The notes below the pieces were generated by a model that saw only the letters and a program-made list of their open reading frames with translations, ran no database searches and was not told the origin of the DNA. 64,000 nucleotides of DNA from Candidatus Woesearchaeota archaeon B3_Woes. GTDB taxonomy: Archaea; Nanobdellota; Nanobdellia; Woesearchaeales; B3-WOES. The stretch lies in contig NJBG01000001.1 of the NCBI GenBank assembly GCA_005222965.1, positions 737,533 through 801,532 of the forward strand. The letters are read 5' to 3'. Shown piece after piece: positions 7,739-16,068 of the stretch. How positions within the stretch are numbered: the stretch's first letter is position 1; every line of letters starts with the position of its first letter. A program made the translations under genes and the position numbers.

Positions 7739-8788
7739 CTATTTACTGTAAATTTGTTCAAGAGTTGCTAAAGTTAAAGGTTTATTTCCTAAACCTAATT
7801 GTTCTGCATTTTGAAAAAAACCACCAATATACAATATTCTTCTTTTATCAGTTTCAAAAAATAAATTTTGTTTTTCAGCTTCTGTAATATTGTGGTCTAT
7901 TGCTTTTTGTGTTATACGTTGGGTAGATATTTTCTGTTTTAATTGCTCAAAACTATTTTTATCTCCATAAATTAATCTTCCTGCAAATAAAGGATCAGTA
8001 ACACCAATGTCTAAATTATCAGATAATTGAGCGAATTCTTCTCTATTAAGTTCATAAATATTAAGATAACCATTAAAAAAATTAGTTGAAGGATTAGAAG
8101 AAACAACAAATAAGTCAATGTCACTCTCGGGTTTTTGAGAGCCATAAAGAACAACAAAATCAACATTATCAAAAGCAGAATCATATAATTTTTTAACAAC
8201 ATCTATAACTTTGTTATCATCATAAAACTTTGGAAATCCAAGCTGAGACATAAAACCAAATCTTGTAAGTCTTAATTCAGCATCATGAAAAAATTCAAAC
8301 AAAGATACATAATCCTCTGGCAATCCATCTTTTTTCAATTGCCATATTCTTACATTATCAGTTTCTTCACAAAGCAACGCTTCAAGCCATACAGCAAACC
8401 CTTCATAATTATCAATATTTGTTTTACACAAACCCAGAGATTGTTCTTGTGAATTAACTTCATCAAACAAAAAAGATCCTTCATCGCCATTACTCTGAAT
8501 GATATCAACTAATTGTTTGCCAATTTGGGAATGTTCACAAAACAAACCATGACCAAAAAACTCATGAAAAACATTTGAAATTAAAACAGGGCTATCAGTT
8601 CTAACATAAGCAGAATAAGAAGCAGGAACATACAAACCAACACTATTCACATCAAAACCATTAACTTGACAAAAATGTTGCCAATTTTCTGGAGAATAAG
8701 GTTTAAGTTGAGATTGTTGTAATTGTAAGTCGAATTCAGACGAAATGAAAGAAGATGCTTCGAATAGTAGGGAATCTAATGATGACAT
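7739..8788 (-). CDS. Metalloprotease-like domain fused to a nucleotidyltransferase domain
   Basis: From ATG 8788 (a TTG at 8803 is in frame) the protein is about 349 residues. The N-terminal half has HEFFGHG near residue 75, a HExxxH-type zinc motif like that of dipeptidyl peptidase III (M49), and an acidic helix NYEGFAVWLEALL about 50 residues later that could give the third ligand. The C-terminal part has a minimal nucleotidyltransferase signature, VVLYGSQKPESDIDLFVVS, with GS and DxD catalytic residues. The fusion is unusual. It is the last gene of a three-gene minus-strand module between repeats A and B, with toxin-antitoxin or defence modules as neighbours, so a role in toxin activation or conflict is an inference. 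Both enzymatic assignments rest on motifs only. Confidence 0.6.
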   Translation of the reverse strand: MSSLDSLLFEASSFISSEFDLQLQQSQLKPYSPENWQHFCQVNGFDVNSVGLYVPASYSAYVRTDSPVLISNVFHEFFGHGLFCEHSQIGKQLVDIIQSNGDEGSFLFDEVNSQEQSLGLCKTNIDNYEGFAVWLEALLCEETDNVRIWQLKKDGLPEDYVSLFEFFHDAELRLTRFGFMSQLGFPKFYDDNKVIDVVKKLYDSAFDNVDFVVLYGSQKPESDIDLFVVSSNPSTNFFNGYLNIYELNREEFAQLSDNLDIGVTDPLFAGRLIYGDKNSFEQLKQKISTQRITQKAIDHNITEAEKQNLFFETDKRRILYIGGFFQNAEQLGLGNKPLTLATLEQIYSK

Positions 8789-8795
8789 TTTTAAT

Positions 8796-9161
8796 TTAGT
8801 CAAATCCCGAATAATCTGCTATTTTTTTTATTTCATCTATAAGTTCACTTCTGCTAGCTTCGTCGGTTCGAATAATTACTTCAATTGTTTCTGGCAAGAA
8901 GATTATGTCCACATCATACTGATTGTTTTCTGTATGTTCCACTCCTGAATATTTTTTATCAATTTTATGCTTCTCACTTCCTATAGACATAATTGGATGT
9001 GCTTCCTCATAGAAAAAAGATGTTTTTTGGAGATTTAGTTTTTCTAAAAAAATAGGAAAAATGTAGAAAAATTGTTCTATTTCATTTTTAGAGAACTTGA
9101 AATAATTTCTTCTATTTTCATTTCCAAGTCCAATAAGTTTAATTTTTTTTATTTCTCCCAT
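8796..9161 (-). CDS. Unknown 121-aa protein in protease/NTase module
   Basis: I do not recognise a family. The protein is soluble and charged, with a central strand-rich part (YDVDIIFLPETIEVIIRTDEA) and a C-terminal helix. It lies between the upstream unknown gene (13-nt overlap) and the protease/nucleotidyltransferase fusion, suggesting one co-translated module. It could be the immunity or antitoxin partner, by position only. Confidence 0.55.
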   Translation of the reverse strand: MGEIKKIKLIGLGNENRRNYFKFSKNEIEQFFYIFPIFLEKLNLQKTSFFYEEAHPIMSIGSEKHKIDKKYSGVEHTENNQYDVDIIFLPETIEVIIRTDEASRSELIDEIKKIADYSGFD

Positions 9162-9499
9162 GGTACTCTAACTAGTTCTACTCCTGGAATTTTTATTGAA
9201 GTATGTCCTCCGTAAGGATTGTCATACCTATCTATTTTAAAGGTGTCATGGACATCACCACCCAACCCAGTTTGGTTTCCATAAGGAATAACAACAGGGT
9301 TTATAGGACTTGATGGTAAACCTGGAATCTGTCCAACGTTTCCAGCCATTTCACTTCCAGCAGGACAGTCACACATTGAGTTCCATATACAGTACAAAGC
9401 AGTTGTTCCTGCTGTATACACATCTATTGTTTCATACCTTTTTGCTTGTCCGGTTGTTGGAACAAGTTCCAACATTTGTTCTAAAACTTGACTTTCCAT
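9149..9499 (-). CDS. Unknown 116-aa protein, first gene of the module
   Basis: The ATG at 9499 is preceded by GGGGA; a TTG at 9511 is also in frame. The N-terminal half is helical. The second half is rich in glycine and proline (GQIPGLPSSPINP, YGNQTGLGGD) and ends with YDNPYGGHTSIKIPG. This resembles low-complexity leaders of secreted effector or polymorphic toxin tips, but no known toxin motif is visible. It overlaps the next gene by 13 nt. Confidence 0.5.
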   Translation of the reverse strand: MESQVLEQMLELVPTTGQAKRYETIDVYTAGTTALYCIWNSMCDCPAGSEMAGNVGQIPGLPSSPINPVVIPYGNQTGLGGDVHDTFKIDRYDNPYGGHTSIKIPGVELVRVPWEK

Positions 9500-9620
9500 T
9501 TTGTTCCCCAAAAGTTTTTCAGTCTATTGATTAATATTTAATGTAAAGCATAGTAACTATAAATAATTTGTGGTGATTCATCTGGAAGATTTAGAAAACA
9601 ATAATCACTTAACAAATTTT

Positions 9621-9710
9621 CTTTTTGTTATCACAACAGCCTTAGTAATCACATTTCACATCTCAAGAAAACAACAGAAATAATTAATTCTTGAGAAAAA
9701 ATTTAACAAT
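9621..9710 (+). repeat. 3'-end repeat, copy B
   Basis: This partial copy of the 3' end of the 7088 gene contains CTTTTTGTTAT, GCCTTAGTAATC, TTTCACATCTC, AGAAAACA and CAGAAATAATTAATT in the same order. Beyond the stop-equivalent it shares CTTGAGAAAAA with copy C, so the repeated unit extends past the coding end. No gene reads through it. Confidence 0.8.
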
Positions 9711-9739
9711 CTATTTTTCTAAATATTATTAAAAGAAAG

Positions 9740-9750
9740 GTTTTATAAAG
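9740..9750 (+). promoter_or_regulatory. TATA box for the MNT gene
   Basis: GTTTTATAAAG is centred about 27 nt before the ATG at 9773, consistent with a leaderless toxin-antitoxin transcript starting inside the module. Confidence 0.45.
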
Positions 9751-9772
9751 GATAAGTAATTAATTTTACCAA

Positions 9773-10363
9773 ATGGTAAAAAAAGTTACTAAAACTAAAA
9801 TTATAGCTCAATATAGTGATGATTACAATAAAAAATATTATTTAAGGGAATTAGCGGTTTTATTAAAAAAACCCCATCAAACAATAAAATCTTATATTAA
9901 AGAATTAGTAAAAGAAGGAATATTAACTAAGAACGAAAGAAAAAATATAATTGAGTATAGCCTTAATTTTAAAAATAAACAAATATATGATTATTTGGTT
10001 ATTGCTGAAAAGGAAATATTAATAGAAAGGTTAAAAGAAGAAACCCTTTTAAAGGTTTTATTTGAAAAACTTTCTTCTTTTTTTACAAATAATACTTTTC
10101 TTATTTTTGGATCATCAGTAGAAAAACTTCAGAAAGAATCAGATATTGATTTACTTATTATTGGAAAAGCAAATATTAATAAAAATATAAAAGAGTTTGA
10201 GGAAATCTATAATAAAAAAATACACAAAGTTCAAATTAACAATTTAAATAAATTAACTAGTACTTTAACTAAAGAAATATATAAAAAACACCTTATTATC
10301 AATAATACTGAGCAGATTATAAGATTTTTTGGAGGATTATATGAACAAAATAAAATGGTGTAA
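9773..10363 (+). CDS. MNT-type nucleotidyltransferase with N-terminal winged helix (antitoxin)
   Basis: The 196-residue protein starts with a winged-helix DNA-binding domain (YYLRELAVLLKKPHQTIKSY, residues about 20-75). A minimal nucleotidyltransferase core follows: LIFGSSVEKLQKESDIDLLI with the GS motif and DxD metal ligands near residue 122. In MNT/HEPN systems this protein is the antitoxin and inactivates the HEPN RNase toxin by AMPylation. The downstream HEPN-like gene overlaps it by 23 nt. The pair sits between repeats B and C, so it is a discrete insertable module. Confidence 0.8.
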   Translation: MVKKVTKTKIIAQYSDDYNKKYYLRELAVLLKKPHQTIKSYIKELVKEGILTKNERKNIIEYSLNFKNKQIYDYLVIAEKEILIERLKEETLLKVLFEKLSSFFTNNTFLIFGSSVEKLQKESDIDLLIIGKANINKNIKEFEEIYNKKIHKVQINNLNKLTSTLTKEIYKKHLIINNTEQIIRFFGGLYEQNKMV

Positions 10364-10808
10364 AAAACAAGGAAGAGGGATTAAGCTTCAAGATCCTAAT
10401 AATAATCTTAGTGAAGAGTATTATGAAAATGCAGAAGAAAGTTTAAGGGTTTTAAGAAACATCACAGAAACAAAATCAAAGATGTGGCTTGCAACTACAA
10501 AATATTATATTGAGTATTTTGCTGTTTATTCTGTATTGATGAAAATAGGAATTAAGTGCGAGATTCATGATTGCACTATAGCTTTAGTGAAGTTTTTTGA
10601 AGATGAAGATATTATAGAAAAAGGAACAGCTAAAATTCTGGAAAACGATAAGGAATTAAGAATAGACAACCAGTATTACCTTAAAAATAAGCCTGTTAAT
10701 ATTGATTTTGGAAAGTTATCAGATTTTTTAATATCAATAAGAAGATCTTTAGATAAACTAGATAATGATAAGATAGCTAAACTAATAAAGAAAATTAAAG
10801 GATTTTAG
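10341..10808 (+). CDS. HEPN-domain protein (toxin partner of MNT)
   Basis: ATG 10341 with GGAGG 5 nt upstream is the likely start; a TTG at 10329 lies before the Shine-Dalgarno. The 155-residue all-helical protein has the HEPN look (SEEYYENAEESLRVLRN, then AVYSVLMKIGIKCEIHDC). The RNase RxxxxH motif is not clear, so catalytic activity is not established. The assignment rests on the fold-like pattern and the overlap with the MNT gene. An exact palindrome follows the stop codon and probably ends transcription. Confidence 0.7.
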   Translation: MNKIKWCKKQGRGIKLQDPNNNLSEEYYENAEESLRVLRNITETKSKMWLATTKYYIEYFAVYSVLMKIGIKCEIHDCTIALVKFFEDEDIIEKGTAKILENDKELRIDNQYYLKNKPVNIDFGKLSDFLISIRRSLDKLDNDKIAKLIKKIKGF

Positions 10809-10825
10809 AAGTTTTTGAAAAACTT
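10809..10825 (+). terminator. Palindrome after the HEPN stop codon
   Basis: AAGTTTTTGAAAAACTT is an exact inverted repeat of 8-nt arms around a single G, starting at the base after the HEPN stop. It could serve as a transcript-end signal or a module boundary. Confidence 0.4.
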
Positions 10826-10830
10826 AAAAT

Positions 10831-10905
10831 CTTTTTATTATAACAACAATAGCCTTCCACATCAGCCGAAAACAGCAGAAATAATTAATTCTTGAGAAAA
10901 ATATT
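10831..10905 (+). repeat. 3'-end repeat, copy C
   Basis: This copy starts CTTTTTATTATAACAACAAT and continues AGCC, TTCCACATC, GAAAACAGCAGAAATAATTAATT-like sequence and then CTTGAGAAAAA, as in copy B. It lacks the TTAGTAATCGGC block, a small internal deletion relative to the others. Confidence 0.75.
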
Positions 10906-10997
10906 CAACTATATATTTCTAGTTCCGACATCCTAAAAATATAGCTCATTTATATACTTTTCGCGCTACATTCAACTTTTTTATAAATAAAATAGAA

Positions 10998-11009
10998 AAA
11001 TTTATATAC
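10998..11009 (+). promoter_or_regulatory. TATA box for the AbiE-like pair
   Basis: AAATTTATATAC is centred about 27 nt before the ATG at 11031. Confidence 0.45.
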
Positions 11010-11030
11010 TAGATATATCTACATTTAACT

Positions 11031-11654
11031 ATGAAAAATGAAGAAATTCTCAAAAAACTTGAAGGAATTCAAACCATTGAAACAGTAATGGATTCGTTAA
11101 GCGTAAACAAAGAGAAAGCTATCTATTACATTCATAGGTTGCGCAAAATAGGTTATGTCAAAACTAAAAAATTAAGCAACAATAAGAGAGTATACAACAT
11201 ATCATTTGAAAATAGATTAAAAGGAATTAGTTATTATGAAATCATAAATAAGCATTCCCCTATAAAAATATCAACTCCTAAAACATACAGGATTTATGGA
11301 AAAGAACCAACCCTTGAAGAAACATTAGTTTATGCAATTAAAACACAAAGCTTTAGGATCATACTTGCAGCTTTAATATTATTTAAGAAAATTGACGACT
11401 GGGTTAGTCTATATCAACTAGCAAAGAAAAATCATATTGAGAGACAGGTAGGCGCTCTTTATGATGTTGCTAGAAGAATAATGCTAACAAGAAGAATGAC
11501 AAATAGATTTAGAAATAATGCCTTGCCAAAAAAAGATTATCAATGGAGATCTGTTATCCCAGAATTAAAATCTGATGATTTCAAAAATATTGAGAAAATG
11601 TGGAAAATATATCTCCCCTTTAATAAAAAAGATATGGAGGCTTACAAAAAATGA
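11031..11654 (+). CDS. Winged-helix regulator, probable AbiEi-like antitoxin
   Basis: The 207-residue protein has an N-terminal HTH (ETVMDSLSVNKEKAIYYIHRLRKIGYVK, residues about 17-50). A basic middle and a helical C-terminal domain follow, in the manner of type IV antitoxins of the AbiE class or related transcriptional partners. The next gene is a nucleotidyltransferase overlapping by 4 nt, the expected gene order for an AbiEi/AbiEii-like pair. The exact subfamily is not certain. Confidence 0.6.
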   Translation: MKNEEILKKLEGIQTIETVMDSLSVNKEKAIYYIHRLRKIGYVKTKKLSNNKRVYNISFENRLKGISYYEIINKHSPIKISTPKTYRIYGKEPTLEETLVYAIKTQSFRIILAALILFKKIDDWVSLYQLAKKNHIERQVGALYDVARRIMLTRRMTNRFRNNALPKKDYQWRSVIPELKSDDFKNIEKMWKIYLPFNKKDMEAYKK

Positions 11655-12313
11655 TTTCAATAGAAGCACAACAAAAATTACTTCTTAATATCTCACGAAG
11701 ATTAAAGAAACCAATAACAGCTTATGCTATTGGGGGAACTGCAATGATGTTCCTTGGATTTAAAGATTCCACTCTTGACATAGACCTTGTATTCGAAAAC
11801 AAGCAGGATCGTGAAATATTTGAGAAAGCTGTTAAAGAAATTGGCTACAGAGAGATGGATTCAGTAATAGTGTATGGAACAAAGCAAAATCAACCAAAAA
11901 TGTTTACATTAGGGGATGAAAGATTGGATCTTTTTGTAATGCATGTGATTGATTTTGATTTTTCTAAGAAAATGATGGAACGAGCAGAACAAACTCATCA
12001 ATTTAATAATAATCTTCTTTTAAAGATTGCGAATCCTCACGACCTTATTTTAATGAAATGTGCTACTGATAGAAAGAAAGATATTGATGATGCAAGAAGA
12101 ATGATCAATAGTACAAAAATAGATTGGAACATTCTAATTAATGAAGCGAAAACACAGATAAGACTTGGAAGACATACTGCTGCTTTTGATTTAGGAGAAT
12201 TTTTAGAGAAACTCAAATACAAAATGAAAATAAATATTCCAAAAGAAGTTCTAGATGATTTATTTGAAATAGTTAAAGAACAAGCAGAAGATAAACAAAA
12301 GAAACAAACTTAG
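11651..12313 (+). CDS. Nucleotidyltransferase, AbiEii/DUF6036-like toxin
   Basis: The 220-residue protein has the nucleotidyltransferase signature AIGGTAMMFLGFKDSTLDID (residues about 26-45), a later DLFVMH strand, and KIANPHDLILMKCATDRKKDIDD, which matches the C-terminal region of AbiEii-like and DUF6036 nucleotidyltransferases. Known AbiEii-family toxins transfer nucleotides to tRNA or protein targets; the target here is unknown. It is co-translated with the upstream winged-helix gene and bounded by repeats C and D. Confidence 0.7.
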   Translation: MISIEAQQKLLLNISRRLKKPITAYAIGGTAMMFLGFKDSTLDIDLVFENKQDREIFEKAVKEIGYREMDSVIVYGTKQNQPKMFTLGDERLDLFVMHVIDFDFSKKMMERAEQTHQFNNNLLLKIANPHDLILMKCATDRKKDIDDARRMINSTKIDWNILINEAKTQIRLGRHTAAFDLGEFLEKLKYKMKINIPKEVLDDLFEIVKEQAEDKQKKQT

Positions 12314-12365
12314 CCCAGAGTTAATTCAGAATATATAATCTTTACTTAATAATAAACCAAATTTA

Positions 12366-12436
12366 ACAGCAACAGCCTTAGTAATCGGCTTTCACATCTC
12401 TAGAAAACAATAGAAATAACCAAGAGAAATATTTAA
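12366..12436 (+). repeat. 3'-end repeat, copy D
   Basis: This copy reads CAGCAACAGCC, TTAGTAATCGGC, TTTCACATCTCTAGAAAACA and then ATAGAAATAAC, followed by AAGAGAAATATTTAACC, which resembles the sequence after copies B and C. It lies in the 390-bp stretch 12314-12703, whose only other content is a decayed small membrane-protein gene. Confidence 0.8.
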
Positions 12437-12458
12437 CCACCTATCTTGTCTGAGCACT

Positions 12459-12689
12459 ATGGAAAAGATGACGGTGTCCTCCTTTATTAACGTTTCTATT
12501 TTAAGACTGTGCCCAGACTGGATTCTCCTAACATTAACACATGGTCTAAAAAATGATACAAAAGCTATTGAAGAAAACGAATCTATCTAAAAAACAATTC
12601 AAAACTTAGAAGAAGAACCAGAACCAAACTTCATAATGTACACACTAACAATTCTTGCAATGTTTGTTTTTGGTTTATTTTGCTTTTAG
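12459..12689 (+). pseudogene. Decayed small membrane-protein gene with in-frame TAA
   Basis: A frame from ATG 12459 reads 43 codons to TAA 12588-12590 and, if the stop is ignored, continues to TAG at 12687-12689. The second part encodes LEEEPEPNFIMYTLTILAMF plus more hydrophobic residues. This resembles the linker (EEPKPNL) and C-terminal membrane helix of the 7088 protein. AAATATTTAAC at about 12427 lies 26-28 nt before the ATG. I read it as a relic of a related gene; a short functional peptide cannot be excluded. Confidence 0.4.
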
Positions 12690-12703
12690 TAAAAAGAAGT
12701 GGA

Positions 12704-14056
12704 TTATTTGACGATTCTTATATTTTTCACATTAGTAAATTGTATAAAACCCATCTTTGAAAAAATAAATCCTAATCCACTTTTTTTCCTTCCACCCCAT
12801 GGACATTGATCGGAGGAGCCCCCTATTTTATTTATTCCAACAGTAAAATAATCTAATCTTTTGGCAACATCTTTTCCTTTTTTAATATTTTTTGTCCAGA
12901 CAGATGCTGTTAGACCAGTTTCATAAGAATTAACAATTGATATGACATCATTTATATCATTAAATTCACTAATTGTTATTAAAGGTGCAAGATATTCTTC
13001 CCTTAGTGATATCACACGTTTCAAATTTACGGATAAGATAGTGGGTTCTAAAATATTTTTTTTAAACTCCCCACCATACACCAATTTGTAATTCTTATTA
13101 CTTATTAATTCTTTAACTTTTTTTATTTGTTTTTGGGTCTTTAAAGGACCTATTTTTATATTTGGATTAAGAGGATCACCCATTTCTAGTTTTTTTATTT
13201 CTTCTTTTAAGTCATTAATAAAATCATTCCTTATTTTTTTATGAATAAAAACTTTTCTTACATTATTACAGGCTTGTCCAGAATTTTTTGTGAAACCCAT
13301 GATTAAATTTTTAATCGCGTATTTAGCATCAGCATCTTGCAAAACTAACATCACATCATTACCACCTAATTCAAGAATGAGTTTTCTAATATTTGTTGAT
13401 GAAACTTGGTATATTTTTTTGCCAACATTATAACTTCCTGTAAATGATATCATATCTATATTACTTTTCGTTATATAATTTCCTTGTTCAGAACCACCCA
13501 TTACAAGAGAGAATATATTCTCATCGATCCCAGCAGATCTCATAATTTCTTTTATTTTCAGACCACACAAAGGAGATAATTCAGATGGTTTGAACATTAC
13601 AACATTTCCACAAATAAGAGCAGGTATAATACTCCATAAAGGGATATTTATAGGATAGTTCCAACCAGTTATAACACCAACAGCACCAATTGGTTCAAAA
13701 ATTATATGATTTGTTGTTTTTTCATCGATTTTTATTTTCTCTTCTTTGAAATATTTTTCAGAATTATTCAAAAAAAAATTTAACCTAGATACAATCATAT
13801 CTATAGATATTAACGATTCTTTTATCGGCCTACCTATTTCCAAACTAATTAATTTAGCAATTTCCTCTTTTTTTTCTAAAATCTTTCTTGGTACACTTCT
13901 AAGTAGTGAGATTCTTTTACTAAGTTCTAACTGTGACCAGTAAACAAATCCCTTTCTTAATTTTTTTATCTTTTTATCAATATCTATTTTAGAATCGCAA
14001 CCTAATTTCCCAATAATTTTATTATTAAAGGGATTATAACTTTTTATATATTTCAT
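12704..14056 (-). CDS. NAD(P)-dependent aldehyde dehydrogenase
   Basis: The 450-residue protein has the aldehyde dehydrogenase landmarks: GVITGWNYPINIPLW (cofactor domain, Asn of the oxyanion hole), FTGSYNVGKKI, the general-base segment LILELGGNDVMLV, and the nucleophilic cysteine in TKNSGQACNNV. It oxidises an aldehyde to an acid, with substrate unknown; succinate-semialdehyde-type enzymes are the closest in feel. It is the last of three minus-strand genes, 4 nt after the PLP decarboxylase. Decarboxylation of an amino acid followed by aldehyde oxidation would be coherent if an amine-oxidising step exists elsewhere. Confidence 0.88.
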   Translation of the reverse strand: MKYIKSYNPFNNKIIGKLGCDSKIDIDKKIKKLRKGFVYWSQLELSKRISLLRSVPRKILEKKEEIAKLISLEIGRPIKESLISIDMIVSRLNFFLNNSEKYFKEEKIKIDEKTTNHIIFEPIGAVGVITGWNYPINIPLWSIIPALICGNVVMFKPSELSPLCGLKIKEIMRSAGIDENIFSLVMGGSEQGNYITKSNIDMISFTGSYNVGKKIYQVSSTNIRKLILELGGNDVMLVLQDADAKYAIKNLIMGFTKNSGQACNNVRKVFIHKKIRNDFINDLKEEIKKLEMGDPLNPNIKIGPLKTQKQIKKVKELISNKNYKLVYGGEFKKNILEPTILSVNLKRVISLREEYLAPLITISEFNDINDVISIVNSYETGLTASVWTKNIKKGKDVAKRLDYFTVGINKIGGSSDQCPWGGRKKSGLGFIFSKMGFIQFTNVKNIRIVK

Positions 14057-14060
14057 TTCA

Positions 14061-15320
14061 TCAATACACTTTTTTAATAAATTCGTTTATGTTCATACCT
14101 TTTTCAATCAATTTCATACCATCATCAACCATTATTATATTAGGTTTTAGATATACAAAATTTTCAGACATACTTAGAGTATATGAACCACAATTCAGTA
14201 TAACCATGCAATCATTTTCCTTTATTTTATAAGATTGAATATTTCTTGAAATAACTCCAGCAGTAGACCCAATCCCATCCCCTATATTTATAATTTCCTT
14301 TCCTTCTGTTTTTGTACATGAGATTGGATAGAATCTATTATGTCTTGTTGGTATAAGTATGTTGGTACCAATATCTACAATAACCCACTTTTTTCCAACA
14401 CTCTTCTTTTTTGTTATAACATTTGTTAAGGCAGCAAATGCATCATTTACAATGTATCTGCCGGGTTCTAATATCAACTCTCCATCAAAATTATATTTCT
14501 TCAATATCTTTGATATCCTAGCAGCAAAAAACTCCATAGAACAATTTTTATTTTTTATTAGGAAATTTGAATTAAACCCACCCCCTATATCAATAAATTT
14601 TATATCTATTTCTTTTGATTTAAGGAATTTATAGAATTTACAAAGTTCTTCAGCAACTCTACAGTGCATATTAGGGGAAACTTCGTTTGCTAAAACATGG
14701 CAATTTAAGCCAACCAAGTTTAAGTTTTTTAATTTTTTGATATCTTTTACTAATCTAAAGGCTTCTCCAGATTTGATATCTATCCCTAGTTTTTCTCCCC
14801 TATTAACAAAAAGACTGTTATCCTTAATGTCTGGATGAACTCTTAAACCAACATTAACAACCTTGTTCATTTTTTTGGCAAGGTAGTTTATTTTATTTAT
14901 CTCTGATAAAGAATCACAATTTATACACTTGATTTCCTCTTTTATAACTAACTTTAGTTCTTGCTCTGTTTTAGCACAGCCATTGAAAATAATATCTTTC
15001 TTATCAAAACCGATTTTTCTGCCATATATGTATTCTATATCTGAGAGGATCTCTATTTTTAATCCTTCCTTTTTTATTTTTTCACATATTTTTCTTAAAT
15101 AACACGCCTTTAATGCATAATGTATATTAGTATTCTTATAATATTTCCTAAAAGCCTTTTTAATTTCTTTGATATTTCTCAATAAAGTTTTTTCAGAATA
15201 TAGAATTATGGGGGTATCAAATTTAGATAAAATTCTTTTATAGTTGATGTTATTTATGTGTATCTGATTATCTATATATTTCATCTCTTTTAATGAATTA
15301 ATTATCTTTTCCATTTTCAA
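14061..15320 (-). CDS. PLP-dependent decarboxylase, fold type III (DapDC/ornithine family)
   Basis: The 419-residue protein has the alanine-racemase-like barrel with the PLP lysine in HYALKACYL (near residue 88), GLRVHPDI, the phosphate-binding FIDIGGGF, EPGRYIVNDAF and the C-terminal CGSYTLSMSENF, where cysteine acts across the dimer. These match diaminopimelate, ornithine and carboxynorspermidine decarboxylases. Substrate specificity cannot be read. It overlaps the Nudix gene by 23 nt and precedes the aldehyde dehydrogenase, indicating one operon, and no other lysine or polyamine gene is nearby. Confidence 0.85.
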   Translation of the reverse strand: MKMEKIINSLKEMKYIDNQIHINNINYKRILSKFDTPIILYSEKTLLRNIKEIKKAFRKYYKNTNIHYALKACYLRKICEKIKKEGLKIEILSDIEYIYGRKIGFDKKDIIFNGCAKTEQELKLVIKEEIKCINCDSLSEINKINYLAKKMNKVVNVGLRVHPDIKDNSLFVNRGEKLGIDIKSGEAFRLVKDIKKLKNLNLVGLNCHVLANEVSPNMHCRVAEELCKFYKFLKSKEIDIKFIDIGGGFNSNFLIKNKNCSMEFFAARISKILKKYNFDGELILEPGRYIVNDAFAALTNVITKKKSVGKKWVIVDIGTNILIPTRHNRFYPISCTKTEGKEIINIGDGIGSTAGVISRNIQSYKIKENDCMVILNCGSYTLSMSENFVYLKPNIIMVDDGMKLIEKGMNINEFIKKVY

Positions 15321-15957
15321 AGAGTTTAGTGGGATTTATTTTTAGCTTTGAAATAATTTTTCCTGAAAAAGTTGGTTTGAAAATAGCATCTTCTGGAATA
15401 GTTTCATTAGATTTTATAAAATTTCCATTATTGTTCAACTCAGAATAAGTTATACTTTCTTTATATAATATATCGAAATTATCTTTTTTAACGAATATGA
15501 TTCCAGGTATTTCATCAGAATGGAAGGGTTCTTTTTTTATCTCTCCAATAAAAATGAATAATAACAAACCCCACTTACCATCTTTATTAGGATCCCCCGG
15601 CATTCCTGGAGAGATAAACTCCACAACATAGGCAGGACCATCTTTTATTTTTAATATTCCTTTTTCATTGTTTTCTTTTATGTGTGTTGTGTCTTTTAAG
15701 GGCATAATTTTAATTTCTTGTAGGATTTCCTCTTTTACTTCTCTTAAAGCAGCACGCAAAGGGGATTCTTTTTGTTCTATCCTACCTCCCACACAACTAA
15801 AACCTATCTGAGTCATATTATTACGCTTTTTCCAGTATTTGGATTTATTTATAGCAAAAATAAAGAAATCTTGAAACTTTACAATAGTTGTAGACCCAGC
15901 TATAATAGGTATAGAAGAAAATCTTTTTTTGAAATTTATAAGCAGTTTATTATACAT
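15298..15957 (-). CDS. Nudix hydrolase
   Basis: The 219-residue protein carries a Nudix box, GGRIEQKESPLRAALREVKE followed by E (residues about 56-76), with the metal-binding glutamates in place. It would hydrolyse a nucleoside diphosphate linked to another moiety. The start is supported by GGTGAT 4 nt before the ATG at 15957 and a TATA box 26 nt upstream. It leads the minus-strand operon and is divergent from the AlaRS-like gene. Confidence 0.82.
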   Translation of the reverse strand: MYNKLLINFKKRFSSIPIIAGSTTIVKFQDFFIFAINKSKYWKKRNNMTQIGFSCVGGRIEQKESPLRAALREVKEEILQEIKIMPLKDTTHIKENNEKGILKIKDGPAYVVEFISPGMPGDPNKDGKWGLLLFIFIGEIKKEPFHSDEIPGIIFVKKDNFDILYKESITYSELNNNGNFIKSNETIPEDAIFKPTFSGKIISKLKINPTKLFENGKDN

Positions 15958-15979
15958 ATCACCTAATATCTTCTTTAGA

Positions 15980-16047
15980 TTTATAAATGTTTTTATGTTT
16001 AATCATATTTACTACTGGTGAGTAAAATAAAACAAAAGATTTATAAA
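15980..16047. promoter_or_regulatory. Divergent promoters between Nudix and AlaRS genes
   Basis: Two TTTATAAA boxes, at 15980-15987 and 16040-16047, lie 25-27 nt before the Nudix ATG (minus) and the AlaRS ATG (plus). Co-regulation of the two arms is plausible. Confidence 0.5.
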
Positions 16048-16068
16048 TTCTGATCTTATACTAAACAT

